A DNA stretch of 64,000 nt from Acetobacterium wieringae. Its GTDB lineage: Bacteria > Bacillota > Clostridia > Eubacteriales > Eubacteriaceae. The stretch spans positions 105,679 to 169,678 of the forward strand of contig NZ_JAIPPU010000007.1 of assembly GCF_026646375.1 (NCBI RefSeq), given 5' to 3'. The notes beneath the pieces were generated by a model that was given only the letters and a program-made list of their open reading frames with translations, was not told the origin of the DNA and did not search any database. The position numbers were made by a program, and so were the translations under genes. Positions 53,125-62,312 of this stretch are shown piece after piece; the first letter of the stretch is position 1; each line of letters starts with the position of its first letter.

Positions 53125-54227
53125 TACTTGCCACCTCCTTCAGTTGAGGTCTTTTTTCGGCTCAGTTTTTTCTTGATGGACTGGAATTTCTGGGCCATGA
53201 AATCCCAGGTGAGTTCATTCGTACCCATTAAGCCTTTGCGATAGAAAAGCACGATAATCATCAGCAGGAATGAAAACACAACCATTCGCAGACCAGGTCT
53301 GAAGATCGGCAGATCCAGTCCGAAGGCCATGGGCTCATCCAGAAAACGCAGGGCTTCCTGTCCGAGTGTAACCAGGAAACTGGCAATGATGGTTCCGGAG
53401 ATGCTGCCCATTCCACCAAGGACAATGATCAGCAAAAAGTTATAAGTCAGGGTGAAATAGAACTGTTTTGGATCAACAGTACCCAATAGGGCGGCGAATA
53501 ATCCACCACCGATGCCGGTGAAAAACGCACCGATCAGGAAAGAAGTCATCTTCGTTTTAAAGAGTCCAACCCCCATCGCTTCGGCAGCAATTTCGTCCTC
53601 CCGGATGGCTTTGAAGGCCCGGCCATATGACGAGTAAACAAGTAAAATGGTTGCGATAATTACCAGCAGAGCCGTCCCATAGGTCCACCAGAGACTGCTG
53701 ATGGTGGGAATACTCTTAATCCCCAGGGCACCATTCGTGATTGACTGCGTATTGGTAAAGATAATCCGGATAATTTCCGAAAATCCGAGTGTGGCGATGG
53801 CCAGATAATCACCCCGAAGCCGTAGACAGGGCGAGCCAATAAAGAATGCCACCACCACTGATGCCAGACCACCCAGTATTAATGCCACAACAAAAGGCAA
53901 CTGGATATTGGCTAAAAAAGGCGCCATCGGTTCCAGATAAAAAATGGCAGCACGCGATTCAACAGGTACTGTAAAGATGGCTACGGTATAGGCTCCGATC
54001 GCCATAAAACCGGCTTGGCCCAATGAAAACTGACCGGTAAAGCCATTGACCAAATTCATTGCCAAACTGACGATGACATAAATTGCGCATAAATTCAGTA
54101 AACGACGCATATAGGAATCAACAAAAATATCGGCTAAACCTATTCCAATAAGGAGAACAACTAAGAAAACCGCTGTTTTCCAGTGAAGTTTTAAGTAGGC
54201 ACCGAGGTTGTTTTGAGTTTCGTTCAT
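53124..54227 (-). CDS. livM: Branched-chain amino acid ABC transporter permease LivM
   Basis: 367 residues, about nine or ten hydrophobic helices. Typical blocks: LVNGFTGQFSLGQAGFMAIGAYT, GDYLAIATLGFSEIIRII, the EAA-like YGRAFKAIREDEIAAEAMGV and VLGGMGSISGTIIAS. A basic tail after the last helix. Overlaps livG and follows livH by 14 bases. Confidence 0.92.
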   Translation of the reverse strand: MNETQNNLGAYLKLHWKTAVFLVVLLIGIGLADIFVDSYMRRLLNLCAIYVIVSLAMNLVNGFTGQFSLGQAGFMAIGAYTVAIFTVPVESRAAIFYLEPMAPFLANIQLPFVVALILGGLASVVVAFFIGSPCLRLRGDYLAIATLGFSEIIRIIFTNTQSITNGALGIKSIPTISSLWWTYGTALLVIIATILLVYSSYGRAFKAIREDEIAAEAMGVGLFKTKMTSFLIGAFFTGIGGGLFAALLGTVDPKQFYFTLTYNFLLIIVLGGMGSISGTIIASFLVTLGQEALRFLDEPMAFGLDLPIFRPGLRMVVFSFLLMIIVLFYRKGLMGTNELTWDFMAQKFQSIKKKLSRKKTSTEGGGK

Positions 54228-54241
54228 TTCTGGTACCTCCC

Positions 54242-55147
54242 CTAAACCTTTTCCACTTGTTTCTTACCAAGAAGACCATTGGGAAGAAAGAGCAGAATAA
54301 TAATCAAGATGACAAATGCGATGGCGTCCCGGTAACCGGTAAGTGCTGGAAAGAAGGCGACCATCAGAACTTCCGAAAAGCCGAGGATCAGTCCCCCAAG
54401 AACGGCGCCTTTAACATTACCAATTCCACCGATTACGGCGGCAATAAAGCATTTAAGTCCGGGAACAACACCCATGAGGGGTAACACCGATGGGTATTTC
54501 ATACACCATAGAATAGCACCGACGGCAGCTAGCGCAGAACCGATGGCAAAGGTTGAAGAAATGACCCCATTGATCTTAATACCCATGAGTTTGGCAGTAT
54601 CATAATCGACAGCGACCGCCCGCATGGCCATACCGATTTTGGTTTTATTGATCATAAAGAGTAGTGCTGACATCAAGATAAACGCAACAATTGGAATAAC
54701 AATAGAAACCGGTTGAATCGACAAACCGCCAATAAAGAAAGGTGTTGTCAAAAGCGGGAATTCTGGAAACGCTTGTGGCTTTCCTGAAAATAAGTAAGTG
54801 GCAACATTTTCAAGCAAAAATGAGACCCCAATCGCTGAAATTAATAGTGATGTTTTAGGTGCATCACGGAGGGGACGATAGGCCACCCGTTCAATCGTGA
54901 CACCAAGTAAAATGGTTAACCCAATTGTAATAATAAACGTGACATACCAGGGAAGAAAAAACACGGCAATCCCAAAATATGTGAAATAGGCAGCCATCAT
55001 AAAGATATCGCCATGGGCAAAGTTGATCAGTCGCAAGATACCATAAACCATCGTGTAACCGATGGCGATCAACGCATATAAACTCCCAAGAGATAAACCA
55101 TTTATTAGTTGCTGCAAGAATGTTTCCATTGTCATTCCAACGACCAT
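54242..55147 (-). CDS. livH: Branched-chain amino acid ABC transporter permease LivH
   Basis: 301 residues, eight or so hydrophobic helices. GLSLGSLYALIAIGYTMVYGILRLINFAHGDIFM is diagnostic, as is AVIGGIGNVKGAVLGGLILG. GAGG lies 8 bases before the chosen ATG; an ATG five codons in is an alternative. Separated from the binding protein gene by a 185-bp region with several hairpins. Confidence 0.92.
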   Translation of the reverse strand: MVVGMTMETFLQQLINGLSLGSLYALIAIGYTMVYGILRLINFAHGDIFMMAAYFTYFGIAVFFLPWYVTFIITIGLTILLGVTIERVAYRPLRDAPKTSLLISAIGVSFLLENVATYLFSGKPQAFPEFPLLTTPFFIGGLSIQPVSIVIPIVAFILMSALLFMINKTKIGMAMRAVAVDYDTAKLMGIKINGVISSTFAIGSALAAVGAILWCMKYPSVLPLMGVVPGLKCFIAAVIGGIGNVKGAVLGGLILGFSEVLMVAFFPALTGYRDAIAFVILIIILLFLPNGLLGKKQVEKV

Positions 55148-55180
55148 AATTATAACCTCGTCATATCATTTAATTTAAAT

Positions 55181-55309
55181 TGAGGGTATCTGATCATACA
55201 AATACCCTCAAAGTTAGTTGTTGTGAAGGCAGCACAAACAAAACAGACAGTGTACGTTTTGCTTTGCGCTCCCTTGCGCATAAAAGAAGTCACATGAAAT
55301 ATGACTTCT
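55181..55309 (-). terminator. Hairpin cluster between livJ-type gene and livH
   Basis: On the minus strand, AGAAGTCA / TGACTTCT (55285-55309) followed by TTTT looks like a partial terminator; a GCGCAAGGGAGCGC hairpin and a 9-bp TGAGGGTAT / ATACCCTCA stem (55181-55210) follow. This would favour excess binding protein over membrane subunits. Confidence 0.6.
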
Positions 55310-55332
55310 CATTAGTAATATTTGACTTTTTG

Positions 55333-56499
55333 CTAGTCAATTGTAACTGAATCCATGTAGGTGAATTTACCATCTTTAACAGTTTTAATGATCGCTTCAT
55401 TTTTAGTAGCATCACCATTAGCATCAATGGTAATCATTCCAGTAGCACCTTCAAAGTCTTTAGTGGCCGCTAATGCGTCACGGATGGCAACAGGATCAGC
55501 AGATCCGGCTCGTTCGATCGCATCCAGGGTCATCATGTAGCCGTCATAACCAAGGGCTGTTACAGCTGCAATGTTTTCACGGTCAGGATAGGCTTTTTTG
55601 TATTCGGCAACAAAAGTTTTACCGGCTTCAGTTAGTGGATTGGTATCGTCAAAGAATGTTGACATGACAGCGCCTTCGACATCAGCACCACCAACGGTGA
55701 TAAATTCGTTTGTTTCCCAGGTATCACCACCAATAAATGGAGCTGTGATGCCAAGAGCACGGGCTTGTTTGATAATCAATGCGGATTCAGTAAAATTACC
55801 AGGCGCAAAAATCGCATCTGGATTAGCTGCTTTAATATTGGTTAAGATTCCGTTGAAATCCTGATCGCCAGTATTGTAATTACCAGTAGCTACGATCGCA
55901 TTTGGGTCGCCAGTTAATTTAACAAAAGAATCGGTAAAGAATTTGGCTAAACCAACTGAGTAGTCATTGGAAACTTCCTGGATGATGGCAACTTTTTTTG
56001 CATTCAGTTTTTTAGACGCATAGTTGGCCATTACAGTTCCCTGGAAAGGATCAAGGAAGCAGACACGGAAGTAGTAATCATTTCCGGCGGTAACCTGAGG
56101 GTTGGTAGCCGAAAGCGCAACGGCAGGAATTTGGTTTGTTTTGACAACGTCACCAGCAGCAATGGAGAGTGAAGATCCCCAGGAACCTAAGATGGCAACA
56201 ACTTTGTCTTTTTCAATTAAACGGGCAGCAGCAGTTGTTGCTTCAGCCTTGTCTGATTTGTTATCAGCAATGACTAATTCAACCTTTTTGCCTAATACTT
56301 CAGGACGTAATTTGTTGGCCAATTCGACCCCTTCAACTTCCAGTTCACCACCAGCGGCATTAGCACCGGTCAAGGGTTCGAACACGCCAATTTTAATAAC
56401 GTCGCTATCCCCAGAAGAAGTTGTTGTTCCGCTAGAACAACCAGCGGCCATGGTTACGACCAAAGCCAGAGACAATAATACTGATAAAGGTTTTTTCAA
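55333..56499 (-). CDS. livJ: Branched-chain amino acid ABC transporter substrate-binding lipoprotein
   Basis: 388 residues. Lipoprotein signal peptide with lipobox MAAGCSSG near residue 21, then a type 1 periplasmic-binding fold (IKIGVFEPLTGANAAGGELEVEGVELA, VVAILGSWGSSLSIAAGDVV, ALSATNPQVT). It captures leucine, isoleucine or valine for LivHMGF. The operon head with its own promoter; the hairpins after it suggest stronger expression than the downstream genes. Confidence 0.92.
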   Translation of the reverse strand: MKKPLSVLLSLALVVTMAAGCSSGTTTSSGDSDVIKIGVFEPLTGANAAGGELEVEGVELANKLRPEVLGKKVELVIADNKSDKAEATTAAARLIEKDKVVAILGSWGSSLSIAAGDVVKTNQIPAVALSATNPQVTAGNDYYFRVCFLDPFQGTVMANYASKKLNAKKVAIIQEVSNDYSVGLAKFFTDSFVKLTGDPNAIVATGNYNTGDQDFNGILTNIKAANPDAIFAPGNFTESALIIKQARALGITAPFIGGDTWETNEFITVGGADVEGAVMSTFFDDTNPLTEAGKTFVAEYKKAYPDRENIAAVTALGYDGYMMTLDAIERAGSADPVAIRDALAATKDFEGATGMITIDANGDATKNEAIIKTVKDGKFTYMDSVTID

Positions 56500-56543
56500 G
56501 GTAAAGTCCTCCTTTTTCTTTTTTCCTAATTTTACCTGTGGCT

Positions 56544-56573
56544 ATTATACCAAAGTTCACACTTTTATTGCAA
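56544..56573 (-). promoter_or_regulatory. Promoter of the liv operon
   Basis: Minus-strand TTGCAA, 18-bp spacer, TATAAT, about 45 bases before the binding-protein ATG. Confidence 0.6.
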
Positions 56574-56705
56574 GTTTATATTAAGAAATGTTTGAATGAT
56601 ACGGACACTTGTTTTAATTACACTGATTTACACAATCTGCAGTATTGCGTTAGTGCGCTAAAGTAATGGTTTGCAAAATAAATCAATAAGTTGAATCGTC
56701 CGTAG

Positions 56706-58244
56706 TTAGATGACAGACAGAGCTTTTCGATGATAGAGTTGATTGATGTGATGATACCAATCAACATCAATTTCTGAAAGACCATCCCGGGTCATTCGAA
56801 AAACCCAGTTGTTTTCAGTAGTACCCGGTTCATTTATGCGCGTGTCGCAGCCATATCCGCAAATATCCTGGATGGGCAGGATGACTAAGTTGGCGGCACT
56901 CTGAAAAAGAGTACGGATAAAAGCCCGACAGGAAGGGCTGCGGTGGCCACCGATCTGCCATTGGTTTTCCCAAGCATCAGTGTAGCCGCAGTAATCAAAA
57001 GCATACCGACGATGTTCCGAAGTGTAGTCAAAAAAAGTTCCCAGCAGTGTGTTATTGTCATGGGTGCCCGAGTAGGCCACGGTATTGGGGCTATAATTAT
57101 GGGGTAAATGAATATTATCCAAATCATCAATGAAGGCGAATTCCATGATCCGCATACCGGGGAAGCCGGTGTCCTTTAATAGTTTGACCAGGTCTTTATC
57201 CTGGAGCCCCAGATCCTCAGCAATGATGTTCGGTTCAGGAAAAGTTTTTTCCAATTGCGTAAAGAAGTCCATCGCCGGACCGGGAATCCAACGGCCATTT
57301 TTGGCAGTCGCTTCACTTGCTGGTACTGACCAGTATGCAGAAAAGCCCCGAAAATGATCGATTCGAACCATGTCAAAATCTGCCAGTGCTTTTTTTATCC
57401 GTTGCATCCACCAGGAATAATGGTCTTTTTTCATCACATCCCAACGATATAATGGATTGCCCCATAATTGACCATTTTTGGCAAAATAGTCTGGAGGTAC
57501 CCCGGAAATTTCAATGGGAGAGCCTTTATCGTCTAATAGAAAAAGCTCCGGATGGCACCACACATCGGCACTGGTATGTGCGACATAGATGGGCATATCG
57601 CCAATAATCTTTATTGTTTTTGAATTGGCGTACTCTTTAAGTGCCGACCATTGTTTAGCATAGGTGTATTGGAGAAAATTCTGAAAATCAATCTCTTCGC
57701 AAAAGTCAGATCGGGCGACGGACAGTGCGGCTGGCCTTCGCTTTACCAGATCCTGATTTTTCCATTTGGTCCAGTCTTCTTCAGAATAATGCTGGGTCAA
57801 AACGGTATACAAGGAAAAATCGGGAAGCCACTCGCTATTGGCTTCGACATAGTTATGAATATCAGTTTTTTGTTTTGGGGTAAGTCGAGAAAAAGCAAGC
57901 TTGAAAATAGAATGACGATTGCAGATCAGATTGGGATAATCAATGGAGTAAGCAGGAGCAGTAGATTTACCGGTTGCCAGTTCATGCGCTGTTAATAACC
58001 CCCATTGGTATAACCGTTCAAGGTCAATCAAAAGGGGATTACCAGCAAATGCGGAGGTGCTTTTATATGGCGAAAAACAGCTATCCACAGGCCCTACTGG
58101 CAGAATTTGCCAGTAGCTAAAGCCCATGGAGCGAAGCAGGTCAACAAAAGTGTGGGCATCACTGCCTAAAGTTCCGATGCCGTAATCCCCCGGCAAGGTG
58201 GGAATTGGCATCAAAACACCACTGGAGCGTGATTTTAAAACCAT
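56706..58244 (-). CDS. malQ: 4-alpha-glucanotransferase (amylomaltase)
   Basis: 512 residues, GH77 family. SSGVLMPIPTLPGDYGIG and WQILPVGP at the start, the nucleophile region MVRIDHFRGFSAYW, acid/base IAEDLG and the substrate aspartate YSGTHDNNTLLG are all present. Transfers alpha-1,4-glucan segments between maltodextrins and releases glucose, which the glucokinase encoded elsewhere in the window could use. Its ATG lies one base after the hslO stop. Confidence 0.93.
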   Translation of the reverse strand: MVLKSRSSGVLMPIPTLPGDYGIGTLGSDAHTFVDLLRSMGFSYWQILPVGPVDSCFSPYKSTSAFAGNPLLIDLERLYQWGLLTAHELATGKSTAPAYSIDYPNLICNRHSIFKLAFSRLTPKQKTDIHNYVEANSEWLPDFSLYTVLTQHYSEEDWTKWKNQDLVKRRPAALSVARSDFCEEIDFQNFLQYTYAKQWSALKEYANSKTIKIIGDMPIYVAHTSADVWCHPELFLLDDKGSPIEISGVPPDYFAKNGQLWGNPLYRWDVMKKDHYSWWMQRIKKALADFDMVRIDHFRGFSAYWSVPASEATAKNGRWIPGPAMDFFTQLEKTFPEPNIIAEDLGLQDKDLVKLLKDTGFPGMRIMEFAFIDDLDNIHLPHNYSPNTVAYSGTHDNNTLLGTFFDYTSEHRRYAFDYCGYTDAWENQWQIGGHRSPSCRAFIRTLFQSAANLVILPIQDICGYGCDTRINEPGTTENNWVFRMTRDGLSEIDVDWYHHINQLYHRKALSVI

Positions 58245-58245
58245 A

Positions 58246-59130
58246 TCAACCCTCTTTTTCTATAATACGATCCAGGATGGACTGTAGGTCTTCGGGTGTA
58301 AAGAGATATTTTTCTTTACAAAAGTCACAGTTGATTTCGATATCTTCCTGATCTGCGATCATGTCGATTAGATCTTTTTTTCCAATCGATATCAGTGCTT
58401 TGGTAATACGCTGGCGGGAGCAATCGCAAACAAAACGGGTGATTTCTGTTTTGGAAATCTTTAGGTTCAGGTGTTTAAACAGTTCTTCCATAACTTCTTC
58501 CAGCGTTTTTCCTTCGTCAAGTTGTTTGGTCAAAGATGGGGTATCAGCGAGTGCTGCTTCCAGCGCATCAATCACGTCATCATCGGTCTCTGGCATTAAT
58601 TGAATAATAAATCCACCCGCTTGTCGGACTGTACCGTCATTATTTAATAAGACGCCCAGTGATACTGAGGTGGGAATTTGTTCAGATTGCGCATAGTAAT
58701 AGGTTAAATCTTCGGCCAGCTCACCGCTGACAAGCGGTGAATAGCCTACATAGGGCTCTTTTAAACCGATGTCTTTTAAAATATTCAAGGCGCCATCGCC
58801 GATGGCTTCTGAAACCGGTATGGGTGATTCCATGGTGTCAGAAAGATCACTGACATAGGGATAACCTTTGACGTTGCCTCGTGCATCGGCGGTTACCAAT
58901 AAGCCGCTGAGTGGGCCATCACTGGCGATTTTCAACGTGATCAATTCATCAGCATTTTTCATCATTGACCCCATCAGTGAACCAGCAGTTAATAGTCTGC
59001 CCAACGCCTGGGTAACTACTGGGCTGGTGTGATGCAGTTTCCGGGCAGTTTCAACGAGCCCCTGTGTTGTCGCCGCAAAGACCCGAATTTGTCCGTTTCC
59101 GGCGGTGGCTTTTAGTACATAGTCCGGCAT
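58246..59130 (-). CDS. hslO: Redox-regulated chaperone Hsp33
   Basis: 294 residues. The C-terminal zinc/redox switch is CDC (FVCDCSRQRI) and CDFC (INCDFCKEKY), i.e. CxC and CxxC as in Hsp33. Under oxidative stress zinc is lost, disulfides form and the protein holds unfolding clients. Near-zero spacing to malQ makes an unusual pair, perhaps only transcriptional convenience. GAGAGG precedes ATG. Confidence 0.94.
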   Translation of the reverse strand: MPDYVLKATAGNGQIRVFAATTQGLVETARKLHHTSPVVTQALGRLLTAGSLMGSMMKNADELITLKIASDGPLSGLLVTADARGNVKGYPYVSDLSDTMESPIPVSEAIGDGALNILKDIGLKEPYVGYSPLVSGELAEDLTYYYAQSEQIPTSVSLGVLLNNDGTVRQAGGFIIQLMPETDDDVIDALEAALADTPSLTKQLDEGKTLEEVMEELFKHLNLKISKTEITRFVCDCSRQRITKALISIGKKDLIDMIADQEDIEINCDFCKEKYLFTPEDLQSILDRIIEKEG

Positions 59131-59161
59131 GTTTTACCTCTCATTGTAAAAATTGAATTAG

Positions 59162-59641
59162 CTATTTATGATATGTTTCGCCACGGATTATCTTAAAAGA
59201 ACGATATATTTGCTCCAACAGCATCACTCGAAATAACTGGTGGGGAAATGTCATCTTTGAAAATGAACATTTCCATTGTGAACGATTGGTTATATCAGGT
59301 GAAAGACCGATGGAACCGCCGATGACAAAGGTGATTTGGCTTTTTCCCCGAATTCCATAGTTTTCGATTTTCCTGGCAAAAGTTGGAGAGTCCAGTTGAT
59401 CGCCCTGTATTTCCAGGGTGGCTAGAATTTCATCATCTTTCAAATGAGAAAGAACGCGGCGTCCTTCAATGTCCACGGCTTTTTGGCGTTGGGCTTCACT
59501 GGCATTTTCCGGAATTTTCTCATCTTTAACTTCGATTAATTCCAGTCGACAATAGGCGCTCAATCGTTTGGTGTATTCCTGAATAGCCTGAGCTAAATAT
59601 TTTTCTTTTATTTTTCCAACAGCAATAATGCGAATATTCAT
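59162..59641 (-). CDS. rlmH: 23S rRNA (pseudouridine1915-N3)-methyltransferase RlmH
   Basis: 159 residues, SPOUT-fold methyltransferase. IRIIAVGKIKEKYL start, FVIGGSIGLSPDI and the C-terminal LLEQIYRSFKIIRGETYHK are the family signatures. It methylates the pseudouridine at 1915 of helix 69 in 70S ribosomes. No Shine-Dalgarno is visible before its ATG, but a 29-codon frame ends 5 bases upstream, so translation may be coupled to it. Confidence 0.95.
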   Translation of the reverse strand: MNIRIIAVGKIKEKYLAQAIQEYTKRLSAYCRLELIEVKDEKIPENASEAQRQKAVDIEGRRVLSHLKDDEILATLEIQGDQLDSPTFARKIENYGIRGKSQITFVIGGSIGLSPDITNRSQWKCSFSKMTFPHQLFRVMLLEQIYRSFKIIRGETYHK

Positions 59642-59646
59642 TCAGA

Positions 59647-59736
59647 TTATAAGCTGTATACAACCAGAAGACTTAAAACAATAACGGCGACTAAAACCAA
59701 TGCGCCAACACGATAAAGTGGGTTTCTTTTGTGCAT
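59647..59736 (-). CDS. 29-residue single-pass membrane peptide upstream of rlmH
   Basis: Begins MHKRNPLYRVGALVLV and ends in a hydrophobic VVYSL segment; one transmembrane helix of about 20 residues with a basic N-terminal stretch. AGGAGG stands 9 bases before ATG, the best ribosome site in the area, while rlmH has none. It may be a real small membrane protein, a translational coupler for rlmH, or both. I do not recognise a family. Confidence 0.65.
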   Translation of the reverse strand: MHKRNPLYRVGALVLVAVIVLSLLVVYSL

Positions 59737-59833
59737 GGTAGGGTTCCTCCTTAACATCGAAAAAATTTAAATTTATGATTGTGTTTTTATCTATTATAGT
59801 TTACAATATATGAGTCGGAAATGCAACATATTA

Positions 59834-59910
59834 CGGGGTGTGGCTCAGCTTGGTAGAGCGCATGGTTCGGGACCATGAGGCCGGAGGTTCAAATCCTCTC
59901 ACTCCGACCA
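59834..59910 (+). tRNA. tRNA-Pro (anticodon CGG)
   Basis: Full cloverleaf: acceptor CGGGGTG / CACTCCG, D-arm GCTC..GAGC, anticodon stem CATGG / CCATG around TTCGGGA (anticodon CGG), T-arm with GGTTCAAATCC, discriminator A and encoded CCA. Confidence 0.96.
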
Positions 59911-59923
59911 TTAATAAACAGTT

Positions 59924-59954
59924 AAGACAGCTAGTGATAGCTGTCTTTTTTTTT
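59924..59954 (+). terminator. Terminator after tRNA-Pro
   Basis: 10-bp stem AAGACAGCTA / TAGCTGTCTT with GTGA loop, followed by a long T-run. Confidence 0.88.
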
Positions 59955-59975
59955 CGGGCATTCTTTTTAAATTGG

Positions 59976-61538
59976 CTATGGGTTGTACTGGTGCCGGTCA
60001 CTATTTGCGGCTTCCTGATCCGGCTTATAAATCTGATAATTATTTTTTCCCTGTTTTTTGGCCTGATACATGGCCTTGTCGGCATGGCTTAACAGGGTTT
60101 CATGATTGGTACCGTGCTGGGGATAAAAGGCAATCCCGATGCTGGGAGTTACCAGTAATGATTTGGCCGTTAAGGGTTGTCGCAGCGACTTGAGAATTTT
60201 TTCAGCCACTAATTTAACATCCGTCACGTTTTCAAATTCCTGAACAATCAGGGTGAACTCATCACCACCCATTCTGGCGACGGTATCGCCTTTGCGCATG
60301 ACTTCTTTGAGCTGACCGGCAACAGCTTTTAAGACGTCGTCGCCGGTATCATGGCCATAGGTGTCATTAATCTCCTTGAAGCCGTCGAGATCCAGAAACA
60401 TGACCGCCAGTCGACTCTGATAGCGGGCGGCATTGGCTACGGCAATCATCAGTCGGTCATAAAAAAGGCTGCGATTGGACAGCCCGGTCAGACTGTCATG
60501 ATAAGCCAGGTATTTTGCTTTTTCCGACTCCTCCCGGCGTTTGGTGATATCTTCTTTCAAAACAACAAAATGATAAATTTGGCCATTTTCATCCAGAACC
60601 GGGGAGATGGAAATATTTTCCCAGTAACCCACGCCATTCTTGCGCTCATTAAAAGCTTCTCTGTGCCACACATTACCAGCCCGGACTGTGTTAAGGAGTT
60701 CTTGATAATATTCCGCTGAAGTAGGGGCTTTGTCATATAACATACTGACATTGTTGCCGATGACGTCATTCGGCTTATAACCGGTTAGCTCGATATATTT
60801 GGGATTAATGTATTCAATCTGCCCTTTATCATCACTGATGAGTACTGCCACCGGACTGTGCTCAATGACATGATAATAGGTCTTAAGCTGATCCTGGGCT
60901 TTTTTATTTTCCGTGAAATCCTCAATGATTCCCTGGACGCCGATGATGGTACCGGAAAAACTGTGAAGCGGGGCACAATGCATCCGCAGATACACCTTTT
61001 TGCCCCATTTGGTGGTATAGAAGGTTTCACTGGTGACCGTTTTACCGGTGTTAAGGCTTTTTTTAAGACTGTCGGCGATGCCGCAGGCAACCAGGGGCCC
61101 AAAAGTAAACACATTGATCTGTTTAGTCGCTTCTGCCGAAGGCGAACCCAGCAGTTTCACTGCGGCCGAATTGACGGTGGTGATGTTGCCGTCGAGATCA
61201 CAGGTGATAATGCCTGCTGGTGAGTTTTCCACCAGAACCCGATAGCGGGATTCACTTTCATCAATTTCTCGGGCCAAGGCGGTTTTATCGATTTCACAGC
61301 TGACAGACTGGTCGTTGTCCCCCGGATTTGCGTTTTTTTGCTGCTGGTGGAGATAAACAGCGAGCACTGGCATAAACAGGACCATAAAACCAAGACCGTA
61401 AAAAATAGCTGGGTTGGCAACGTCAGCAAACAGGTTGCGTGTTAAAAAATAGACCAGGGCATTAATTGCCAAGGCAATCACGGTGATCTGGATCACACTA
61501 GTGGATAGCTTTGTTTTAGGGGGAGTTTCATTTTCCAT
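59976..61538 (-). CDS. Membrane PAS-PAS-GGDEF diguanylate cyclase
   Basis: 520 residues. Two N-terminal TM helices (about 14-35 and 42-63), PAS about 95-215, a second PAS about 220-335 (DQLKTYYHVIEHSPVAVLISDDKGQIEYINPKY), then GGDEF about 345-510. The catalytic loop MGGDEFTLIVQEF is intact and an allosteric RxxD motif is not obvious, so it should make c-di-GMP. No EAL domain. AAGGAGG precedes the chosen ATG. PAS domains suggest redox or small-ligand sensing. Confidence 0.88.
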   Translation of the reverse strand: MENETPPKTKLSTSVIQITVIALAINALVYFLTRNLFADVANPAIFYGLGFMVLFMPVLAVYLHQQQKNANPGDNDQSVSCEIDKTALAREIDESESRYRVLVENSPAGIITCDLDGNITTVNSAAVKLLGSPSAEATKQINVFTFGPLVACGIADSLKKSLNTGKTVTSETFYTTKWGKKVYLRMHCAPLHSFSGTIIGVQGIIEDFTENKKAQDQLKTYYHVIEHSPVAVLISDDKGQIEYINPKYIELTGYKPNDVIGNNVSMLYDKAPTSAEYYQELLNTVRAGNVWHREAFNERKNGVGYWENISISPVLDENGQIYHFVVLKEDITKRREESEKAKYLAYHDSLTGLSNRSLFYDRLMIAVANAARYQSRLAVMFLDLDGFKEINDTYGHDTGDDVLKAVAGQLKEVMRKGDTVARMGGDEFTLIVQEFENVTDVKLVAEKILKSLRQPLTAKSLLVTPSIGIAFYPQHGTNHETLLSHADKAMYQAKKQGKNNYQIYKPDQEAANSDRHQYNP

Positions 61539-61578
61539 CGGGCACCTCCTTATTTTATTCTGCTTAGATTGCATCTTG

Positions 61579-61598
61579 TTAGGGAATTAATACCCTAA
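61579..61598. promoter_or_regulatory. Palindrome in the leader of the GGDEF gene
   Basis: TTAGGGAATTAATACCCTAA, a 20-bp palindrome with one mismatched pair, about 40 bases upstream of the ATG; probably an operator or leader hairpin. Confidence 0.45.
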
Positions 61599-61877
61599 AA
61601 AAGGATTTTTATCTAAATATGATTTAGACTCGGGATAACTAAGGCATCATTTTGGAATGCCTTCTGGTCTCGTCGTGGAAAGTAGCCGTGTTTGGCGCAA
61701 CTTAACATAAAGCTTGGTTCGTTGAACCAGGTTTTCTGAAAAATTCTATTATTAGAAACAGCTCAGGTATTTTGAGCGCCTAACGTGCATTAAAAATTAT
61801 GCCCTGATAGTAGTTGACGTCAGGGCTCGATTATAGATTTTTAGTATGTTGAGTGCGCATAGTACACGAAACAATTA
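61599..61877. other. Non-coding stretch with short inverted repeats
   Basis: No gene seen. It holds inverted repeats AAGGCAT/ATGCCTT (61641-61663), TGGTTC-GTT-GAACCA (61716-61730) and GCCCTGA/TCAGGGC (61801-61826), none followed by a clear T-run. It separates the GGDEF gene from a transposon remnant. Confidence 0.4.
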
Positions 61878-62118
61878 ACCACCTACTATGCGGGTGGTGG
61901 GAAAAAAGTTATATCCCAGAATCGTCTTTCCGAGTACGATAGAAATGTTCAGGCTCTAGAAGAAATAAGGAAAGGTGTTTAATGGTTAATAAAACAAATA
62001 GTTTATCCCATACAAAATGGATGTACAAGTATCACATTGTATATACATCTAAGTATAGACGAAAAATACTTTATAATCAATACTAGAAGCATCAAGGCAA
62101 TTGTGTAAATACAAGGAG
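61878..62118 (+). mobile_element. IS200/IS605-type transposase remnant
   Basis: A 34-residue frame (61982-62086) reads SLSHTKWMYKYHIVYTSKYR, the N terminus of the small Y1 transposase TnpA of IS200, then hits TAG. Homology resumes in another frame as RQLCKYKE near 62095-62116 and then stops, so the catalytic HUH and tyrosine parts are missing. ACCACC / GGTGGT (61878-61898) upstream could be the left-end hairpin. The element is dead. Confidence 0.75.
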
Positions 62119-62123
62119 AAATC

Positions 62124-62246
62124 ATGAATAAATCAATCAAAACTTATTATTATTGGAAGTATTTGTTTTTTTATCGGATGGGCTGTGTCCGAGCTCTCCA
62201 GGTAAAGCTTAAATTTGACATTGATCTGCTGAAGGCGTATAGTTAA
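62124..62246 (+). CDS. Doubtful 40-residue frame in the degenerate region
   Basis: ATG preceded by AAGGAG at a 5-base distance; the product starts MNKSIKTYYYWKYLFFYRMG. The codons look unlike neighbouring genes, and another frame gives a hydrophobic stretch, so this may be a frameshifted remnant of a membrane protein. Confidence 0.2.
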   Translation: MNKSIKTYYYWKYLFFYRMGCVRALQVKLKFDIDLLKAYS

Positions 62247-62312
62247 TGCATGTTTTCAGGTGACTATTGAGATAAGTTGCGATTCACAAACCTGAAAATA
62301 AAGGAGTATCAC

